Shown here: positions 10,401 through 19,314 of the stretch, piece by piece
Layout of the letters: each line of letters opens with the position of its first letter
Position numbering within the stretch: position 1 is the stretch's first letter
Assembly (NCBI GenBank): GCA_945865695.1
Contig: CAMBFX010000007.1
Coordinates: forward strand, 1 to 42,715
Reading direction: 5' to 3'
Source of the DNA: Chryseobacterium gleum
Lineage (GTDB): Bacteria; Bacteroidota; Bacteroidia; Flavobacteriales_D; UBA2798
DNA: 42,715 bases
Translations under genes and position numbers: made by a program
The notes under the pieces: generated by a model
What the model saw: the letters and a program-made list of their open reading frames with translations, nothing else
Database searches by the model: none
What the model was told of the DNA's origin: nothing

Positions 10401-13400
10401 AGGATCATCCCACTGAATAGTATATGGAGCATTTCCACCAGCCAGTATTACCGTTGCATCTCCATTACAGTTTCCAAAACAATTTACATCATTAGAAGAA
10501 ACGGAAGCAGTTAATGCAATTGGTTCATTAACGAATACAGCTAAAATTAAATTACATCCATTGGCATCTGTTATAGATGCATTATAATTACCCGCGCAAA
10601 GATTAATAGCTGCCTGAGTACTTTGCGTAGCTCCATCATCCCAAGTAAATGAATAAGGTAAAACACCATCATTAACCGTTAGGGTTGCTGTTGCATTACA
10701 ATCACCATTACATTGTGCATCGGTAGAAACTACAGAAGCTGTTATAGCTATTGGTTGATTGATAAAATAGGTTTCTGTAATTGTACATCCACCAGAAGTG
10801 ATTTGCACATCAACATTTCCACCGCAGAGACTTGCTGCTGATTGCGTAGTTTGTGCTCCTGGATCTGTCCATAAAAATGTGAATACACCGTTTCCACCCG
10901 AAGGAGTTAATACAACACTACCATCACACACGCCACCACATGCAGCATCAGTAACAATTCCATTTCCTTCAATTTCTAATGGTTCATTAATGGTGGTATT
11001 TTCAATAGTAATACACCCGCTTGCATTGGTTACTTCAACGAAATAATCATCAGCGCATAAATTGGATAAATTAGAACTAAAAATTCCTATTGATGTACCT
11101 GTTCCGTCAAACCATTCCAATGTACAAGGACCATCAACACACGCGGTATTTGCAATAGCAGCGCCATCACAAACATCAAAACACGAAGCATCTGTTGGAA
11201 TAATGGTGACTAATTCAGCATTATTATCAGAAATGGAAACACCTACTGTTTCTGTACATCCCGCTGCATCGGTTATATCTACAGCGAAAACGCCAGCACA
11301 TAGATTAGAAATATTTTGTGATGTTCCTCCACCCGCAGCTGCATCCCATTGGTAAGTATATCCAGGAACTCCTCCTGCAGGAGTAACCAATGCAGACCCA
11401 ATACAAGAACCGCAAGTTGAATTTGCAAAAGTGAACGTTGAAGTTATTTCTATTGAAGGATCAATGGTAATTGTTTCACTCGTATTACAGCCATTTGCAT
11501 CGGTAATATCCACATCATAAGTTCCAGCACAAAGATTACTAATTGTATTTGTAGATGATCCATCTGACCATACAACAGTATACGGTAATGTTCCACCAGA
11601 AGGATTTACAGTGGCAGAACCATCGCAAAGTTCAAAACAGGTTTCATCTGTAAATGTTGAATTAGAAGTAATACCAATTGGCGCAGTAAGAATTGCGCTA
11701 CCGGATTGTACGCAACCATTAGCATCTGTTACATCAATATTAAAAGTGCCTGCGCAAAGATTAGAAGCTAAAGAAGTAGTTTGCGAAGAAGGATCATCCC
11801 ATAAAATACTATACGGTGTTGTTCCTCCTACTACGGTTGCATCTGCATTTCCATTACATAATCCACTACAATCTGGATTTGTTCCAATGACTGATACTGT
11901 TAATGCTATTGGTTCGGCAATCGTAATACTAAATGGTGTGGAATTGCAACCGTTGATATCTGTTGCAACTACATGGTATGTTCCATCACAAAGGTTAGTT
12001 GCGATTGCGCTGGTTTGTGTAAGTGGATCATCCCATAAAAATGTAAATGGAGACGAACCACCTGCAATGGCAAGTGTGGTTGTTCCATTGCAATTTCCAA
12101 AACAATCTATTGCAGTGGAAGAAATATTTCCTGTGATAGCTTGTGGTTCATTGATAGTAACTGTTATTGGTCCGAACGTACATCCAGATGCATCTACTAC
12201 AGTTAAATTATACGTTCCTGCGCATAATCCTGAAGCTATTTGTGTTGTTTGTGCAGCTAGGTCATCCCATTGGTAAGTATAAGGTGCTAATCCTCCAGTT
12301 GGGAAAGCAGTAGCCGTTCCATCACAAAAAGCGTTACAGCTTGCATCTGAAAAAGCAGTGGTCACATCTAAAATAAAGGGATCATTTACAATAACGCTTC
12401 CAACACCAGTACATCCATTTCCATCTGTTACAGTTACAGAATATATTCCAGCACATAAATTTACTGCTGCAGGATTAGTTTGTGAAGCTGGATCATTCCA
12501 TAACCAAGTATAACTTCCATTGCCACCAGTTGGAACAGACGAACCTGTTCCATTGCAATTTCCATTACAAATTACATCTGTTGCTGTTGCGTTAACTTGA
12601 ATATCTTGTGGTTCATTTACATCAATTACTGCAGCAGAAATACATCCTGCTCCATTGGTAACGGTTACACCATAAGATCCAGCACAAAGACCTGTAGCCG
12701 TATTTATTGTTTGCGCTCCTGAATCATTCCAAACTAATGCACATGCTGGTGTTCCACAATTAAAATTTACGGTGGTCGTTCCATCGCAAACACCTTCACA
12801 ACTTGAATCTGTAGCAGAAATATTTAATGTTTCACCATTAGGATTACTTACTGCGGCTGAAAAAGTTTGTGTACAACCATTGTCATCAGTAATTGTTGCT
12901 TGATAAACACCTCCACATAAGGCGTTAGCTGTTGCTGTTATTTGACTTGCTGCTGCAACATCCCATAAAATATCTAGTGTACCTGTTCCACCAGATGGCG
13001 TAACGGTTGCTGTTCCATCGCATATACCACATTGTGCGTTTGTGCCAGAAGTAACTGCAGTAATATCTATCGCAGAAATAATTGTTCCGGACGCGGAAGC
13101 AGTACATCCATTTGCATCTGTTACATCAATTGTATAAGTTCCTCCGCAAAGTGAAGTGGCAATGTCTGTAGTTTGAATATTTGGATCATCCCATTGCGAA
13201 GTGGTGATTCCCGTACCACCAACAATGACTGCTGTAGCAGTTCCATCACAAACTCCAAAACAAGATTCATCGGTTGCAGTTACAGCAACAGTTAAAGTAG
13301 TTGGTTCGTTCACTATACTATTTTGTGGAGCTAATGAACATCCGTTTGCATCAGTAACAGTTACATTATAAGATCCTGCGCACAATGAGATTGCCGTTTG

Positions 13401-16400
13401 AGTAGTTTGTGCTAAAGGGTCATTCCATAAAAATGAATATGCACCTGTTCCACCAATGGCGGTAACTGTTGCTGTTCCATCACAAACACCACCACAAGTC
13501 GCATCGGTAGAAGTAATCGTATTTAATGAAATTGCAATCGGCTCAGTAACATCTGCAGAGAAAGGTAAGGAGTTACAGCCATTAGCATCTGTAATAATTA
13601 CATCATAAGTTCCTGCGCAGAGATTGGATGCTACTGGAGCAGTTTGTGCAGCCCCGTCATTCCATAGGTATGTATAGGGAAAAGTTCCACCAGCACCTAC
13701 AATTGAAACGGAACCGTTACAATCTCCAAAACATAAAACTGTTCCATCAGTTGTGTTTGCTGAAATTTGTAATGGTTCAGCAATACTGAAAGGCAATGGT
13801 GGCAGAGTACAACCAGCTGCATCTGTAATTCCTACAGTATAATTACCATCACATAAATTTATTTCTGTGTCTGTTGTATTTGCAGATGATGACCAAACAA
13901 AGCTATACGGAGCAGCCCCGCCTACAATGGAATAAAAGGCGGTTCCGTTACAAACACCAAAACAAGTTGCATCGGTAGTGACTAAGTTTCCGATTAATTG
14001 AGCAGGTTCTGCAATAGTAACTGTATTTGATGTAAATGAACAACCATTTGCATCCGTCACTATTAATTCATAATCTCCTTCGCAAAGTGATGATGCATTT
14101 TGACTAATTTGACCTGTAGCAATGCCCGTAGATGCATTGAACCATTGAAACGAATAAGGTGCAGTTCCTCCAACGATCACTGAGGTTATTGATCCATCAC
14201 AAACACCAAAGCAAGAAGCGTTCGTACCGGTTAAAGTAATTGTTACTTCAGTTGGATCATTTAAATTTTCAATTAAAGGAGCTGAAGAACATCCGATAGC
14301 TTCAGTGATTACAACAAAATAATCTCCTTCACAAAGTCCTGTTGCATCTTCAGTGGATTGCCCAATTGGTAAACCAGTTGATTGATCAAACCAAGCAAAA
14401 GTGTAAGGAAGATTCCCTCCATTTGGAGTAAGGTTAATAGAGCCATCACAAGTGCCAAAACAAGAAGGGTCGGTTGGGACTAGTGTTCCAGTAACAACTA
14501 TTACTTGATTTAAAACTGACGTATCGCTAATAGCTGAACAACCGCTTGCGTCAGTAACAACTGCATAATAATTTCCTGCACAAAGGTTTATTGCTGGATC
14601 TGAATTTTGTCCTATTGAAGTTCCAGAAGTAGCATCAAACCATGTGATAGTTAATGGTGCTGTTCCGTTGATAATTGTTAAATCTACAGATCCATCACAA
14701 ACAGCTCCGCAAGATGCAGCAGTTGGAATAGTAGTTGCTATCATTCCTGGAGGATCAGTTAATGCATATTGAAAAATTTCAAAACATCCGTTAGCATCTG
14801 TAACGGTTACTTCATAATCTCCGGCGCATAAATTTTGAATCGTATTTGTAATGGTTCCTAACGGTAAACCTGTAACTAAATCAACCCAAACAAATGAGTA
14901 TGGAGGTGTTGCTCCAGTTGGATTTGCAGAAGCAGTTCCATCGCAGGCGTTTAAACAAGTAGGATCTGCAAAATTTGGAGCTAAAACTAATTGAGTCGGA
15001 TTAGTAATGTTGAATTGATGGGTAGTGTCGCAACCATTTTGGTCGGTGATGGTAAGCGTGTAATTTTGAACGCATAAATTATTTTCTGTAGTAGTGGTAT
15101 TTGCACTAGAGGACCATGAAAGGTTATAAATTCCCCCTTGACCAGTAATGTTTGAAACAGTTGCAGAACCATCACATACTCCAAAACAAGTGGGGTCCGT
15201 TACTGCTAAATCAAAAGTAAAAGCAGTATTTTCATTAATTGTAAATGGAGCAATATTAAATATACAACCATTCGCATCAGTAATATCAACTGTATAATTC
15301 CCAGCACATAAATTTAATTCCGTATCAGTTGTATTTGCAGAGGAGGACCAGGAATAAGTGAAAGGTGCAGTGCCACCAATAATAGTAACAATAGCTGTTC
15401 CATCACACGAGTTATTACAAGATACCTCCGTTGTAGCTACCGTTCCACTAAGAGCAATTGGTTCTAGTACAATTACATTCGGTGAAGCTATAGTACAGCC
15501 ATTCGCATCTGTAATGTCAGCATGATAGGTTCCTGCACATAAATTTGTTGCTGGATCAGTGCTTTGACCAATAGGATTTCCTAATAAATCTTCCCAAACA
15601 ATACTATATGGGAGTGTTCCTCCACCAAGGGTAAGGTTAGCTGTGCCATCACATACTCCAAAACATGACATATCAGTATGAGTAATGGTAGCTGTTAAAG
15701 CATTCGGTTGATTAATTGTTAAATCGCTTGATTGTAAAGTACAGTTATTGGCATCCGTAGCAATGGCATAATAATCTCCTGGACAAAGAGCAGTTGCAGT
15801 ATTACCAGTTTGACCAATAGGATTATTCGTTGTAGCATTAAACCATGCTATGTTGTAAGGGGAAGTTCCTCCTGTAACATCAAATGTGGTTGTACCATTA
15901 CAAGCATTGAAACAATTTACATTAGTTGAGGTTTCAAGCAATGTTGTTAATGCTGTTGGTTCAATAATCGAAAACTGAATCGTATCGATACATCCGTTTT
16001 GATCAGTTACTCGGCAAAAATAATTCCCATCACATAAACTAGCGATAGAAATCCCTACCCCAATTGAAGTATTGGGCATTTGAAACCATTGAAAGGTATA
16101 TCCACCTGTTCCTCCAATGGCAGAGGCAGACGCTGATCCGGTACATGCTGTATTACAAAGTACATCGACTGTATTCACTGTAAGAATTAATTCTGCAGGT
16201 TCAGTAATGGAAACAACACTTGAATTTTCAATACAACCATTATCATCCGTTACTTCTACAAAATAGTTTCCTGCACATACTCCATTTTCATTGGCTGAAG
16301 TTAAACCAGCCATTGGTATGCCTGTAGCAGCATTAAACCATTGGTAGTCATGCGTGCCTGTTCCACCAATAGAAACGGCACTTAAAGTACCAGTACAAGC

Positions 16401-18206
16401 AGCAAAACAAAGAATATTGGTGGAAGTTGGAGTGATAGTAATGGCAGGAGGTTGAGTAAGGATAATATTTGCCGATACATCTTGACATCCATTTGCATCT
16501 GTTACCTGAACGAAAAATGTGCCAGCACACATATTCGATGCATCTTCTGATGTTTGTCCAACTACAGGTAAACCGGTGGTAACATCAAACCATTGATAAG
16601 TATATGGCGGTGTACCATTAGCAGTTGAAATATTTATTGCGCCTGAACAAACACCATTACAAATCAAATTTGTTTTACTCACAAAAGTTAAAATAATTTT
16701 TAAGGGCTCTGTGATCGTTATTGATTGATTACCGATGCAGCCATTATTATCAGTAACGATGACGGAATAAGTTCCATCACAAAGATTGACAGTAGAATCT
16801 ACTAATGGTCCTGGACCAACATCGCCATTGCTCCAAACAAAAGTATAAGGAGCTCCATTGCCTCCAGTAGGTGTAGAAGTAATTGTTCCATCACATACTC
16901 CGAAACAGGATGCATCGGTTTTTGATAAATTTGGGACAACTGGAGTAGGAGTTAGAATAAAAAAAGTGGTGTCAAAAACACATCCATTAAAATCTGTAAT
17001 GGCTAAATCATTTTGACCAACACAAAGTAATGTTGCAACTCCAGTTGACTCACCTGTAGACCAAGCAAAGGTATACGGAGAAACACCACCAATAATAAAA
17101 GGAGCAGCTGTTCCATCGCAAACACCATTACAAGAAGGGTCAGTGCTCGTCCAAGAAAAAAGCGTAATTAATTCAGGTTCGGTAACACCAATGTTGGTAT
17201 TGCAAGGAACATGGGTAGGAGCACTTCCTTGACCTAAATCAGTTACAACAACTGAATAAGTTCCTGCGTCTCTACCTGACCAACACTCAGCACCACTTCC
17301 AAACAAACCACTTGGACCGCCTACCCATACTACGTTAAATGGACCAACACCACCTACAATACTTACACAAACAGTAGCATCACTAGCACCATTACAGGTT
17401 ACATTTTCACCATTATAATTTGTAGTTACAGAAGTAGTGATGGTAAATGGTGTTTGTCCTGGTCCAGTACCACAATTTTTTACAGTTTTTGGAGCCCCAA
17501 CGTCATTGGTTAAATAAAATTGCCGGTCAAGAAGAACCGTTTTATTATTTAAGATTAAATGTTGTTGTAGGGCGTTTGAATATTCAACTGATAAATTGGT
17601 TTCAATTATAGAATTGGAGAAATCCACTAAACACAAAGTATTTTCTTCAATGGTAATTTTATTCGCAGAAATTATTTTACCAGAAGTTGTAAAATTACCA
17701 GAGATGAATTGCAAGGATTTATCTTGTAAATTTAAATCTGTCAATAATGAATAATTACCCGTGTTATTAAAAATCACATCAGCATTGAAAAAACTTTTGG
17801 TAGAAATTGTGTGGGAAGAATTACCTGTGAAAGTAAAGGTTCCAGCAATTAAGTTTCTGAAATTGGATTGTACATTCCAGTTACCTTTAATTTCAAAATC
17901 GATACGATTGTATGATTTTAATTTGAAGTATTGAGAATTTATAACATTAAAATTACGAATTGATTGATTTACTGAAACGGTAATTAGATTATGTCCATTT
18001 GTAGATTGGAAAGAATTCGAATCAAAATAAACATCATCATTGGAAGAAGGAATTCCTGCACCACCATTTCCACCAGAAGAAAATGACCAATGAGAACTTT
18101 CATTCCAATTACCATTACCTCCGACCCAATAGAAATTATTTGCTTGAAGTGAAACAAGCGTCAAACTGAATAAAACGGAAAGGAAAAGTTGTAAATGTTT
18201 TAGCAT
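7437..18206 (-). CDS. Giant SprB-repeat adhesin (3589 aa) with gliding-motility-associated C-terminal (CHU_C, T9SS type B) sorting domain
   Basis: Signal-like N-terminus MLKHLQLFLSVLFSLTLVSLQA; 'FYWVGGNGNWNESSHWS' start; about 39 SprB-type repeats 'SCFGVCDGTATV..GGTAPYSF.W....LCAGTY.V.VTDANGC'; C-terminus 'IFIPNGFSPNGDGPNDVWEIDFIEYFPECQVEVYNRWGQLLF..WDGKYEDKEVPIGTYYYVINLN..YTGPLTILR'. Confidence 0.95.
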   Translation of the reverse strand: MLKHLQLFLSVLFSLTLVSLQANNFYWVGGNGNWNESSHWSFSSGGNGGAGIPSSNDDVYFDSNSFQSTNGHNLITVSVNQSIRNFNVINSQYFKLKSYNRIDFEIKGNWNVQSNFRNLIAGTFTFTGNSSHTISTKSFFNADVIFNNTGNYSLLTDLNLQDKSLQFISGNFTTSGKIISANKITIEENTLCLVDFSNSIIETNLSVEYSNALQQHLILNNKTVLLDRQFYLTNDVGAPKTVKNCGTGPGQTPFTITTSVTTNYNGENVTCNGASDATVCVSIVGGVGPFNVVWVGGPSGLFGSGAECWSGRDAGTYSVVVTDLGQGSAPTHVPCNTNIGVTEPELITLFSWTSTDPSCNGVCDGTAAPFIIGGVSPYTFAWSTGESTGVATLLCVGQNDLAITDFNGCVFDTTFFILTPTPVVPNLSKTDASCFGVCDGTITSTPTGGNGAPYTFVWSNGDVGPGPLVDSTVNLCDGTYSVIVTDNNGCIGNQSITITEPLKIILTFVSKTNLICNGVCSGAINISTANGTPPYTYQWFDVTTGLPVVGQTSEDASNMCAGTFFVQVTDANGCQDVSANIILTQPPAITITPTSTNILCFAACTGTLSAVSIGGTGTHDYQWFNAATGIPMAGLTSANENGVCAGNYFVEVTDDNGCIENSSVVSITEPAELILTVNTVDVLCNTACTGSASASAIGGTGGYTFQWFQMPNTSIGVGISIASLCDGNYFCRVTDQNGCIDTIQFSIIEPTALTTLLETSTNVNCFNACNGTTTFDVTGGTSPYNIAWFNATTNNPIGQTGNTATALCPGDYYAIATDANNCTLQSSDLTINQPNALTATITHTDMSCFGVCDGTANLTLGGGTLPYSIVWEDLLGNPIGQSTDPATNLCAGTYHADITDANGCTIASPNVIVLEPIALSGTVATTEVSCNNSCDGTAIVTIIGGTAPFTYSWSSSANTTDTELNLCAGNYTVDITDANGCIFNIAPFTINENTAFTFDLAVTDPTCFGVCDGSATVSNITGQGGIYNLSWSSSANTTTTENNLCVQNYTLTITDQNGCDTTHQFNITNPTQLVLAPNFADPTCLNACDGTASANPTGATPPYSFVWVDLVTGLPLGTITNTIQNLCAGDYEVTVTDANGCFEIFQYALTDPPGMIATTIPTAASCGAVCDGSVDLTIINGTAPLTITWFDATSGTSIGQNSDPAINLCAGNYYAVVTDASGCSAISDTSVLNQVIVVTGTLVPTDPSCFGTCDGSINLTPNGGNLPYTFAWFDQSTGLPIGQSTEDATGLCEGDYFVVITEAIGCSSAPLIENLNDPTEVTITLTGTNASCFGVCDGSITSVIVGGTAPYSFQWFNASTGIATGQISQNASSLCEGDYELIVTDANGCSFTSNTVTIAEPAQLIGNLVTTDATCFGVCNGTAFYSIVGGAAPYSFVWSSSANTTDTEINLCDGNYTVGITDAAGCTLPPLPFSIAEPLQISANTTDGTVLCFGDCNGSVSIVGAGGTFPYTYLWNDGAAQTAPVASNLCAGTYDVIITDANGCNSLPFSADVTEPIAISLNTITSTDATCGGVCDGTATVTAIGGTGAYSFLWNDPLAQTTQTAISLCAGSYNVTVTDANGCSLAPQNSIVNEPTTLTVAVTATDESCFGVCDGTATAVIVGGTGITTSQWDDPNIQTTDIATSLCGGTYTIDVTDANGCTASASGTIISAIDITAVTSGTNAQCGICDGTATVTPSGGTGTLDILWDVAAASQITATANALCGGVYQATITDDNGCTQTFSAAVSNPNGETLNISATDSSCEGVCDGTTTVNFNCGTPACALVWNDSGAQTINTATGLCAGSYGVTVTNGAGCISAAVIDVNEPQDIQVNATATDVICNGNCNGTGSSVPTGGNGSYTWLWNDPASQTNPAAVNLCAGIYSVTVTDGNGCTGVGSVIVNDPFILDVTTAFSDASCNAFCDGTATAFPTGGLAPYTYQWDDLAAQTTQIASGLCAGTYNLTVVDASGCTFGPITVTINEPQAITGNISSTAIDCFGNCNGTTTLAIAGGSSPFTFLWDDPLTQTSAIATNLCDGTYHVVATDINGCNSTPFSITIAEPIALTVSVIGTNPDCSGLCNGNADATVVGGTTPYSILWDDPSSQTTSLASNLCAGTFNIDVTDANGCVQSGSAILTAPIGITSNSTFTDETCFELCDGSATVNPSGGTLPYTVVWSDGSSTNTISNLCAGTYDVDITDANGCNTSETITIDPSIEITSTFTFANSTCGSCIGSALVTPAGGVPGYTYQWDAAAGGGTSQNISNLCAGVFAVDITDAAGCTETVGVSISDNNAELVTIIPTDASCFDVCDGAAIANTACVDGPCTLEWFDGTGTSIGIFSSNLSNLCADDYFVEVTNASGCITIENTTINEPLEIEGNGIVTDAACGGVCDGSVVLTPSGGNGVFTFLWTDPGAQTTQSAASLCGGNVDVQITSGGCTITETYFINQPIAITASVVSTDAQCNGDCNATATLTVNDGVLPYSFTWDDGATQSTQAAINLCAGNYNASITDANGCNLILAVFVNEPIALTASVSSNDVNCFGNCNGDATVILAGGNAPYTIQWDDPALQTSLIATSLCAGNYNVMVTDANFCTTVPTPVTINENPDIVISVSSTDVTCNSFCDGTITINAAGGDGTYQFSIDNGANFQAGNLFTNLCGGSYDIVVIDGNNCQSSLNVNMNEPTALSGTVDDFDATCNVINGSANAIPTGGTPNYSFEWLDAALVPIGQSTQGATGLGAGLYNVEITDASGCETILTATISNFNGPTATLFATIQPVCNGDCNGAINMEITGGTGGYTYSWFAGGQTTEDLSNVCAGNYTLQVTDAVGCLSFANATLNENDVIDATFVVTDATCGACDGASTITPTGGAGFYSILWTNGDSGLSSTNLCAGAYGAQVTDGLGCEQTINFAVSNPTGPTGETIISTDASCFGVCDGTADVTPIGGTAPYTFFWLHDASTSNTVSNLCPGSYFCEITDANDCIRVSEITINDAAQIIDSTNITPADCGVCNGGLQIFASGGNGPFSFQWNAAAGSVTTQTVSNLCEGIYSVTVNDGNGCSDSFTYSVNGKNAPQISTITTDANCNGSCDGIATVFTVGGTGPFVETWMDDNGTNLGLAGPSVNTLCEGDYIVQILDQATGCLTATNFTIDQPDSLQFSLPFLQDNSCFASCDGQLEAIVINGTLPFTYQWDDPASSTTSDINSLCAGTYNVIVTDANGCADTQAGTINEPTEVTMAFVITDASCSTVADGAIDVTAAGGAGGYTYSWTGPNNFTSISEDLTNIFTGMYYLTTTDANGCSFTDSAFVNALIIVNADAGNDTTICGNLNTFTVNGNGGVTYEWFDLAGNSLSTSPSYTFNPTPGTTTLVLVAANGLCIGRDTIIIGIFTPPNADAGEDVFTAFGIPISFGGNPTGTAGTSLIWSPGVDLNDSTSANPTAAIDTTTTFIVTVSDANGCVDTDTVVVEVLSPIFIPNGFSPNGDGPNDVWEIDFIEYFPECQVEVYNRWGQLLFISVGYQIPWDGKYEDKEVPIGTYYYVINLNNPLFPDAYTGPLTILR
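8190..17430 (-). repeat. Coding tandem array of about 39 SprB-type repeats (average ~79 aa / ~237 bp)
   Basis: Counted by eye from recurring 'C..xCDG' starts and 'LCAGxYxVxVTDANGC' ends in the 3589-aa translation. Confidence 0.9.
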
Positions 18207-18378
18207 TGTCGAGTTGTACGATTATTAATCTTAAAATTCCGTAATTCGAATTTAGTGATAATTTTTAAATTAGGTCTTTTTTTAGAAGATGAAAGATGTT
18301 TTGATGGAGTTACCTATTGTGACAAAATCGGATTAAAATGGCTTAAGGGATGAATAAAATTAAAAAATCAACCATCAA

Positions 18379-19314
18379 TCAAAAAACTGGACATGCCGCG
18401 GGATCATAACTTTGTTTAGGGCATGCGCTGATTCCCAGTATGATTTCATGAGTATTAGAACTGGCGAGACGAATTTTGGAGGTAGTGAAATCATACGCAT
18501 AACCAAAAGAAAAATATTTTAAGAAATTTACCTTGCACATCAATGCAATGGCATCAGTATTTCTCCAAGTAGCTCCAAATTGAATATTTGTAGTATAATC
18601 AAAAAGCAGATTAACATCAATAGCAAGGGGTGCCCACGGAGCAAATTTTAATACGACAGATGGGGTAAGTGCTAAATCAGAACTTCGCGATGCCCATTTT
18701 TTTCCAGCCATCAAAACATAGTGATGAGCAAACTTAGTATCTGGAAAAATTTTAATTTTATTTTTTAATAATTGTGGCATAGTAAAACTGATGTATGAAC
18801 TTCGATTTTCAGTATAATACAATAATCCAGGAGAAACATCAGGTACAATAAAAACAGCTTGTGAGCCAGAAATGGCATTATCAGGAGTTACTGCTAAAGT
18901 TACTTTGCTAGCATTAAATCGATATTGATCAAATCCTGCAAAAATTCCAAATGCAAATCTATTTCTTCTTCCCGCTTTAAAATTGATGGCATACGCCAAT
19001 GAAACATGTGTTTTACTCACTGGGCCAATTCCGTCAGAATAAACATTAATTCCAGTCGCATGAAAACGATAAATACTTCCCCCTCTTTTACCTTTTGGAA
19101 TACGAGCATGTAAGTTAGCAAAAGTAGTTTTAGGAGCTCCATCAAAACCCACCCATTGAGTTCGATAACCTAAACGCATATCTACACAATCATTGGTTCC
19201 GGCTACCGCTGGATTTATACCAAAATGATTAAATAAAAATTGTGAATATTGAGGAATTTGCTGAGCAAAACTCATCACAGGAATAAAAAATAATATAAAA
19301 AATATTTTTTTCAT
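18379..19314 (-). CDS. PorP/SprF family type IX secretion system outer membrane protein
   Basis: 'QIPQYSQFLFNHFGINPAVAGTNDCVDMRLGYRTQWVGFDGAPKTTFANLHARI..' and 'FSFGYAYDFTTSKIRLASSNTHEIILGI'. ATG at 19314 overlaps the TGA of the upstream gene (TGATG). Confidence 0.93.
   Translation of the reverse strand: MKKIFFILFFIPVMSFAQQIPQYSQFLFNHFGINPAVAGTNDCVDMRLGYRTQWVGFDGAPKTTFANLHARIPKGKRGGSIYRFHATGINVYSDGIGPVSKTHVSLAYAINFKAGRRNRFAFGIFAGFDQYRFNASKVTLAVTPDNAISGSQAVFIVPDVSPGLLYYTENRSSYISFTMPQLLKNKIKIFPDTKFAHHYVLMAGKKWASRSSDLALTPSVVLKFAPWAPLAIDVNLLFDYTTNIQFGATWRNTDAIALMCKVNFLKYFSFGYAYDFTTSKIRLASSNTHEIILGISACPKQSYDPAACPVF

Noticed and set aside
11611-12276. 221-aa plus-strand ORF (and other plus-strand ORFs at 7636, 9754, 10798, 11062)
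   Set aside because: They lie antisense to the SprB repeat array. Their open frames and periodic Pro/Ala/Ser motifs follow from the periodic coding sequence on the minus strand, with no signal of their own.
8190-17430. Long periodic array as a possible CRISPR or non-coding satellite
   Set aside because: Period ~237 bp, continuous reading frame and a conserved protein motif show coding SprB repeats. No short identical repeats with unique spacers were seen anywhere in the window.
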